The notes under the pieces: model-generated | What the model was told of the DNA's origin: nothing | What the model saw: only the letters and a program-made list of their open reading frames with translations | Databases searched by the model: none | NCBI RefSeq assembly: GCF_024868665.1 | Contig: NC_079894.1 | Location: forward strand, 12,624,788 to 12,688,787 | DNA from: Triplophysa rosa | Lineage: Eukaryota > Chordata > Actinopteri > Cypriniformes > Nemacheilidae | Length of the DNA: 64,000 nt | Direction: 5' to 3' | Translations under genes and position numbers: made by a program | Shown: positions 56,640-64,000 of the stretch, in pieces | How the letters are laid out: every line of letters starts with the position of its first letter | Numbering within the stretch: the stretch's first letter is position 1

Positions 56640-57600
56640 TGTCTGGCCCCTGGACGAGATGAGGAGATCCTGAGTGGCCTATCCCCTGCGGCGGTTAGGA
56701 CCATCACTCAGGCTAGGGCCCTGGCCACTAGGCGGCTATACGCCTGTAAGTGGTGCCTCTTCTCATCCTGGTGCTCTTCTCGAAGAGAAGACCCGCGGAG
56801 TTGCTCGATTGGGAACGTGCTGTCCTTCCAGAGACTTCCACACTGAATGTGTATGTAGCCGCTATTGCCGCTCATCACGACCCAGTTGCTGGTAAGTCTC
56901 TAGGACAGCACAACCTGATCAATTGGTTCCTAAGGGGTGCGGGAAGGCACTGCCTCACCCGTGCTCCGTACCCTCTTGCGACCTTGATGCGGTCCTGGAG
57001 CCCCTCGGAGATGCCGCTCTTTCTCACCTCATGATGAAGACGGCTCTCCGGATGGCTCTCAAGAGGGTAGCGGACCTAAAAACATTCTCCGTGTCCACAG
57101 ATTGCCTAGAACTCGGGCCCGGTGATTCTCACGCTACCCTGATATCCCGGCCCGGCTACGTGCCCAAAGTTCCCACCACTCCCCCTACACCAGGTGGTGA
57201 ACTTACAGGCGCTCCCCACCGGGGAGGAAGACCCAACCCCATCCGTGTTGTGTCCAGTACGCGCATTTTCTTGGACCACACGCAGAGCCACAGGAGCTCT
57301 GAGCAGCTCTTTGTCTGTTTTGGAGATCAGCAGGGAGGGCTGTCTCAAACAGAGATTGGCGCACTGGATCATGGACGCCGTCACTACGGCGTACCTGTCC
57401 TAAGATGGTTGAGAGCTCTCTCCACACGGAGTACATCCTCCTCGTGGGCACTGGCTCGAGGCGCCTCTCAGGGCAGACATCTGCAGAGCTGCGGGTTGGG
57501 CTACACCCATCACCTTCGCGAGGTCCTACAGCTTCCGCGTAAAACCGGTATCGGCTCGAGTCTTGCAGGCATCAGGCAAGACTGGCGGCCGGTAGGGTGT
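56640..57600 (+). pseudogene. DIRS tyrosine recombinase remnant
   Basis: Pieces in at least four frames cover AVRTITQARALATRRLYACK, YVAAIAAHHDPVAGKSLGQH, SRPGYVPKVPTTP, KQRLAHWIMDAVTTAYLS and STRSTSSSWALARG. The last one is the HxxR-type box, but the expected histidine reads as leucine. The catalytic tyrosine region after it is unrecognisable. Inactive. Confidence 0.72.
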
Positions 57601-58231
57601 ACGCCTATGACAGTACCTTCCCCCCTTTCTCCTAAGGGGGTCAGCATACTAACTAGCCTCCCTTCTTCCCCCACTGGGTGAAGAACAGGCACTCCATCCA
57701 TCACTAAGCAAGCACCTCCTGCGGGCGGGCTGGGCAGAGCAGCCCTGCCCCTTAGGCTGGGTACCAACTGAGTTATCCACAACATATCTCTAACCGGACC
57801 TAGTGCTACCGGATGTTGTAACCCCCCAGCAGGGCGGTTCCATCTGATGTATCTTCATGATTGGTTCCCACCTTGGTAACCCATGACCTTCCCTAGGTGG
57901 ACCTCCACCTCGCGGTTAACTCCTTCAGTCCGCACATTCTTCCCATGAGTTCTCCCCCATCGGTGAGACCATGTTGGTATCTCCACTAAACTCCTCCCTC
58001 CGGTAGGAAGTGGTCTCTGTAGCGCATCCCCCGCTTGAGGAAGTAGCGCTTACCCAGTGGCCTTACGGTACCAGGCGGCTTCTCGTTGTTAGAGAAACAA
58101 GGTCGCCGCCCGTGAGGCCGAAGGCAGGGGCCTTCCCACCTTTCAAGTAAAGCTCTGGGACCCCCTACCTACCCACTGGTAGGTTACAATTTCGTGCTGC
58201 CCACTGCAGCAGTCGTGAGAGATCTCAGGCT

Positions 58232-58411
58232 CCTCAGAACTAAGGTGAATGAATGAGGCACGCCGTCTCCCTTTTATTCCCGGATATCCGGGGGCGGAGT
58301 CCGGCATGCAAATTTCATTGGCCTTTTCTAAGAAGTCGGAAGCGATTGGTTCTCAGGGACGAACCCCATCTGTCGGCTCGACACAACGTCTCGTTCCCTC
58401 CATCAGGGAAC
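58232..58411 (-). repeat. DIRS right inverted terminal repeat
   Basis: Reverse complement of the left repeat with scattered substitutions, running from AAGGTGAATGAATGAGGC to TCCATCAGGGAAC. The sequence just outside (to about 58440) contains a small palindrome, GGTTACATCTGTAACC. Confidence 0.9.
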
Positions 58412-58506
58412 TGAGGTTACATCTGTAACCAAGACGTTCCTATAGCACTAAATAGGTAATTGACATGGGCTCTCATCTATAAAATGCATGTAGCATTACA
58501 GTACAT

Positions 58507-59835
58507 CAGTGGTCGCCAACCCGTCGATCGCGATCGACTGGTCGATCTTTGAGACGTTACTTGTCGATCCCCGAAAGTAGGCTAATAGGAAAATGGAGAG
58601 ACAAATATATTGTGCCTGAACAATGTCCAGTTTTGCAAGCGCATCTCTGTTTCTCTTCATTCAGTGGTTGTATGTTTTTAAGTTCTGCATTAATCTTTTC
58701 ATGGCTGTATAAATAATGATTCCCTGGCCTGCGTGAGTTTTTAATGCGACCGTTATCATTAATCACATTTCATTGTGATGCGCGACTGCGCGTGATCGCT
58801 CTTCAGTGTTTCTAATGTCGGTGGTCAGTGATCAAACGCAAAATGAGACTCGCGCATGCACTGGGGTAACTGTCATTTGGAGGTCACTATACTGTTGCGG
58901 TGCATTACGCTTAAAAACAGTTTATTCATATGACATAAAAATGTCACTTGTTCGTTGGCGTTTTTGTGCTTTTACACTGGATGCGCAAGCAAGCGCCGCG
59001 GTTTCATACTGTCCGCGTATCTGGAGTCGCGGCTCTCTGTCTTCAGCGAATGTAACTTACGAGTGTGAGCAACGGGATATGGTGAGAAAGCGGCGCATTT
59101 TAATGTTGAGTTTGTCTGAAAGACAACATCGGTCTATTCACAAAGTTGTAATAGTGAATGATCCGCGGGTCTGTCAGTGATGGTAAACTGCACCAGTACT
59201 ATCTAATGCGGGAGATGACATCTGCTAAACATCCTATTTATGTTTTCAATTAGCCTAATATGATAGCCCATTCCATACCTTTAGCTATTTTGTGAAACAG
59301 ATACTTATTACCAAGACATTATTAGACGGGTAAAAGTAAATAGATAAATGATTTAAAATAAATAATTAACGTTGTTGTTATTATTAGGGCCTATTTATAA
59401 CATTTCCATCTATATGATGTATTTACTTAATAAAAGTAAACTAAATAAATGCATCATAAAGAACAAATCTTTATACAGTAAATACCTAAATAATTAGGGT
59501 CTGGTTAAACTTATTCTAAACCTCGTTTTAATGTCAAGCTGTCATGTATGAATTAAAGTCCTTGAACTGGTGTTTGAATTGGTGTTTTTCACCTCGTTAT
59601 GGCACACTGAAAGTGGCAACTCTACATGTTACAGAGTTTGCTTAGTTGCATCTGAAAAGTGGAACAAAGAATTTCAGGTAATTCAAATAGACCCACAATT
59701 ATAGACTAAATAAAAGGCCTCAAGCAGGAGGTTCAATCTGGGCTGTTTTTATTTTCAACTTTTTGAATGGTAGATCTTGCCTTTCAACAATTCTGACGTC
59801 GGGGATCTTAGGCTCAAAAAGGTTGGTGACCACTG
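58507..59835. mobile_element. hAT element, 1329 bp, with exact 8-bp target duplication
   Basis: The termini CAGTGGTCGCCAACC and GGTTGGTGACCACTG are inverted with one mismatch. CAGTACAT flanks both sides (58499-58506 and 59836-59843). GTCGATCGCGATCGAC near the left tip is an internal palindrome. No transposase domain is recognisable; the 124-codon frame at 58806-59180 lacks hAT motifs. It is a deletion derivative. Confidence 0.93.
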
Positions 59836-59950
59836 CAGTACATGGTTCTGTATAAGGAGTCAGCATTAGACAGCAGGCAGAAAGATAAATTGGGAATCAT
59901 TTTCAAATTTCTGTTTTTGAAGCAAGTAAAAAGTGGTTTAGCTGCCTGAA

Positions 59951-60485
59951 AGGGATAGTTCACCCAAAAATGAAAATTGTGTCATCATTTCATCACCTTC
60001 GAGTTGTTCCAAATCTGTATAAATTTCTTTGTTCTGATGAACACAGAGAAAGATATGGGGGGTAGTCAATGGGGGGCGAGATCTGTTTGGTTATAAGCAT
60101 TCTTCCCAAATATCTTTCTCTGCGTTCATCAGAACCAGGGGCGGCGGGCCATCTGGTGTACCGGGCGCTAACGTATGGGGCCGGAACGAAGGCGTTGGCC
60201 GCTAACGTATGGGGCCGTAACGGACGCGTTGGCCGCTGGACGTATTATAAATGCGAATGCACGCAACGCGAATACAAAAGACACGTATGCATGCACCCCA
60301 ACCCCCACAACCCCCCCCCCCCCATCGACAGATTCGGTGGAGGGCCAATGCGGGCCTAAAAATGCCAGGGTGGATTTTTCTTCCCAGTCCAGCCCTGATC
60401 AGAACAAATAAATGTATACAGATTTGGAACAACTCGAAGGTGGGTAAATGATGACAAAATTTTCATATTAGGGTGAACCATCCCT
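59951..60485. mobile_element. TTAA-site MITE interrupted by a small hAT element
   Basis: The left terminus AGGGATAGTTCACCCAAAAA and right GGGTGAACCATCCCTT frame matching arms (GAAAATTGTGTCATCATTTC / ATGATGACAAAATTTTC). The target reads TGAA on the left and TTAA on the right, so one copy has mutated. Insertion of 60136-60397 splits the right arm. Confidence 0.85.
60136..60397. mobile_element. Small hAT element nested in the MITE
   Basis: It begins CAGGGGCGG, ends CAGCCCTG, and is flanked by exact ATCAGAAC duplications (60128-60135, 60398-60405). Inside, a ~33-bp unit (GCTAACGTATGGGGCCG..GCGTTGGCC) is tandemly duplicated at about 60167-60237, and there is a 14-base C run near 60310. Confidence 0.9.
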
Positions 60486-60489
60486 TAAA

Positions 60490-62425
60490 GTTTATCTCTT
60501 TACATGATTTAAGGCGATACATACTGTATTATTATTATTTGCCTCAACTGGAAACAATTTTTATCAAGCCTGTTGTTATTAACACCTCAGTTATATATTG
60601 AGCTCATTTAAAATGCTCTGAATTATTTAAAGACTGTTCAAATGGAAATAAGCAGTGGAATAGAGTGCTTTTCTGGAGCCCTTTTGTCTTAGCTTGCAAA
60701 TTTGACAAAGATTGCTCGCACAATGCTGATCATATACACCACCTGTTAACATCTAACCTAATTACTTTGCTGACATTGTTGTGTCTTTTATTGCAACACA
60801 TTTTCATGTAACTTCTTCTTAGGATAAATCATACCAGATGATTTGAGTTAGATAGAATGATTACTCTAAAAAGAAATGCTTTGGCAACTTTGTAATTGTG
60901 ACATAAGTCAAGTTTGGGCAATGTTTACAGTCTTCACTGTGAGAAGTGACCCCACTACTCTCCTCGAGATGTTCCAAACTCAAAATGTGCTAAAAACATG
61001 AAAAGTATAGATTAAAAACGATGACTTTTACGTGTTGATAAAATCACTTTATAACAGCAGCATCTTGCGGACCACACTGTTTGTCTGTTTCTATGAATTT
61101 ATTTAGATGTTAGCCAGTAAGTCGTTTTGTTTTCGTTGTGATTGATAAAGTAACCTATCACCACCCAGCAACCTCTTTTTTTCCCGAGGGCTGTATAGAA
61201 ACAGCGTTCTATTTTGTGATCGGTCGGAAGTCGTTTTGGGAACCAATCCGTGACTTTGAACACGTCGTTACGACTTTTTTTGAAGTCTGGCATGGGAATG
61301 TAGGTAAAAGGTCTCACAACTAACTTGTTAACCCTGCCCCCAACTCACAAGGAAGCATATTATGAAGTAAATATTTTTGTCCCAGAAGGCTTGGATGTTA
61401 CAATTCATAGAACGAAATAGAGACGCCCCTTTGTTCCCGTCTGAGAGCCAAGAACGTGTACCCTCAGTGTTGGTGAATGTTATCCGAGTTGGATGACTGC
61501 GTGTTTATGTGCGTAAGTCTCGCAGCACGAGATAACTACGAAGTCTATGTAAGGATATCGATGATGCATGTTTGAGCTGCACACTCTGCATTATTGCAGC
61601 CGTGTCGTTATGAAATGTTTTGTACAAAAACTATTTATGTTGAGGAAAACGCAATTTTTCACTCGCAACTGTTCACTCCCTTATGAAGAAAAACGGTTAA
61701 TTAACTATATAACGCATATTAATCTAGATAAATCGATTGCTTTTTTGAATATGATGTTTGTCGAAGTGGCAATGCAATATATTATGTTTTTTTTACTTCA
61801 ACGTAGTTTAAAGATTTACATAAGCGCGTTTTGTAGCAGATAACCTCTATGACTTAGCTTACAAGTGGCACGGAGACATAACGAGTAGCCTACAAGAAAC
61901 TTGCATGTTATTTTTGAGCGCGGGGCAACTTAAGTCAACGGGTATCCTCAACAGTAAGACCACGTCATTACATCGCAGTTTGCTTACAATTCGATATTGC
62001 GAAGCTCGATTCAGTTATGCAACTACTGAGCCACAACACAAACTAGAGGTATTCATGCGGTCAAATTACGACAGGCAAAACCTGACGTTCGAGTGAGTTA
62101 CGTTCACTAATATTTACTCAAACACACAGCGTTGCCTTTAATCGTATTGTAAACAATGACTTGGGTATAGCTAGGTCAAAAGGTAGAGAAAAAGCTAGAA
62201 TAATTGCACAGGCACACCATTAACAAAAAAAAGGACACAGAGTTTGTGGTAAAAAATGTTTTAAGTCAAATTTTTATAGCAACTTCAGATTTTCACCAAA
62301 ACTGGTGCCATTATGTCTTAGTAGTTGACAAATAACAGAGCAACAAGTATAAAAACAGGACAGTTATTGGACCGCAGCTGAAGTGTACCGCACAACATGA
62401 ACAGAGTGTACAATCAAAATTGCCA
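60490..62425. other. Intergenic downstream of glul
   Basis: No gene supported. The open frames on both strands at 61099-61323 overlap each other and have no recognised homology. Confidence 0.45.
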
Positions 62426-62932
62426 TTTAATACACTGCCAATTAAGTAACAATGAAACATTACATACTTGAATATTCAAGTAAACGAAAACTTGCCATTG
62501 GTTTTTAAGAAATGACATGTTCTCTAACCTTGGCAGTCTTGGGCTCCTAGTGTGCAATTTGACTCATGCATTTCAGTCAGTTTGACAAACAGAAAGGTAG
62601 GTCCACAAGATCAGAGTTTTTAAAAACACTTAATGTTCAAACATCCACTCCCCAACAGAAAAAAGGGGCAAAACCTGCCCTGCAACACAATGTCCACCTG
62701 TAAGATCATGTTAACCCCCTGTAAAACCAGATTAACTCTTAAAATGTTAAGTTAACCAGTCAACTTCAGCAATATTAAAATGCCAGGTTAGAACCACCCT
62801 GATAGAAAAACAATACAGTACTTATTCGGCTTTATGGCCAAAAAAAAGAGGGGGGATTGGGGGAAGGGATTAGGGTAGGGAGTGAAGAGTATGACAGAAG
62901 GGGAGGTAAATTCAGTCCTAGAGAAGAGAGAT
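62426..62932 (-). other. glul: Probable glul 3' UTR
   Basis: Noncoding sequence after the glul stop. The nearest plausible - strand polyadenylation signal is ATTAAA (TTTAAT on +, 62426-62431), and the end is inferred from it. Confidence 0.4.

Positions 62933-64000
<1,068 letters not shown>

Larger units (their letters stand above)
53842..58411 (+). mobile_element. DIRS-type tyrosine-recombinase retrotransposon, decayed
   Basis: The ends are inverted rather than direct repeats, about 190 bp each. They enclose, in order, a gag-like region, a reverse-transcriptase remnant with YLDD, an RNase H domain and a tyrosine recombinase. This order and the inverted ends define DIRS elements. Composition is markedly GC-richer than the surrounding DNA. 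Frameshifts and stops occur in every domain and most of the reverse transcriptase is deleted, so it is dead. The right side continues outward (GAGGTTACATCTGTAACC to about 58440) with no left counterpart, meaning that the left tip is lost or altered. Confidence 0.88.

Noticed and set aside
58806..59180. 124-codon frame inside the hAT element as a transposase remnant
   Set aside because: No zinc-finger BED or hAT dimerisation motif visible.

Overview
This window reads as teleost fish nuclear DNA, most likely from a cypriniform (carp/minnow-like) species. The basis is vertebrate genes with GT-AG introns, an AT-rich noncoding background, and dense insertion of repeat families typical of cyprinid genomes: Tc1, hAT, TTAA-site MITEs, palindromic fold-back MITEs, L2 and L1 LINEs, a tRNA-derived SINE, a DIRS element and satellite DNA. 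The species assignment is inference.

Only three protein-coding host genes can be supported. (1) A five-exon kinocilin gene (kncn), + strand, 8045-15186, encodes a 153-residue two-pass membrane protein. (2) A transmembrane protein 275-like gene (tmem275), + strand, has a noncoding first exon ending at 18493 and a single coding exon at 18941-19594. (3) The 3' part of a glutamine synthetase gene (glul) lies on the - strand at 62933-64000, with four exons; the rest lies beyond the window edge. kncn and tmem275 are also neighbours on human chromosome 1p (recalled knowledge). They share no pathway with glul, a cytosolic ammonia-assimilation enzyme.

Layout: 1-7900 is noncoding, with a THAP-like repeat fragment, a LINE 3' fragment and a MITE. 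8-15.2 kb is kncn; an intact-looking Tc1 transposon sits antisense in its third intron, and CA microsatellites lie in its fourth. 16-18 kb holds a short hAT element and a SINE. 18.2-20.1 kb is tmem275. 20-36 kb is intergenic with MITEs, a perfect 54-bp hairpin, a fold-back MITE, a second THAP-like copy in inverse orientation and a 2.4-kb inverted-repeat element containing an L1 fragment. 36-42.3 kb is dominated by TTAA MITEs and a block of tandem repeats (a 351-bp pair, then a ~137-bp satellite interrupted by a hAT element). 47-48.4 kb is an L2 reverse-transcriptase pseudogene interrupted by a fold-back MITE. 53.8-58.4 kb is a decayed DIRS-type retrotransposon with inverted terminal repeats. 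58.5-60.5 kb has two hAT elements with perfect 8-bp target duplications. 60.5-62.9 kb is noncoding up to the glul 3' end.

I did not find a convincing new molecular system. The strongest unusual signals are the 54-bp hairpin, the precisely datable nested insertions, and the satellite block bracketed by half-copies of one MITE. All repeat-family names and homology calls are from recognition without database searches.
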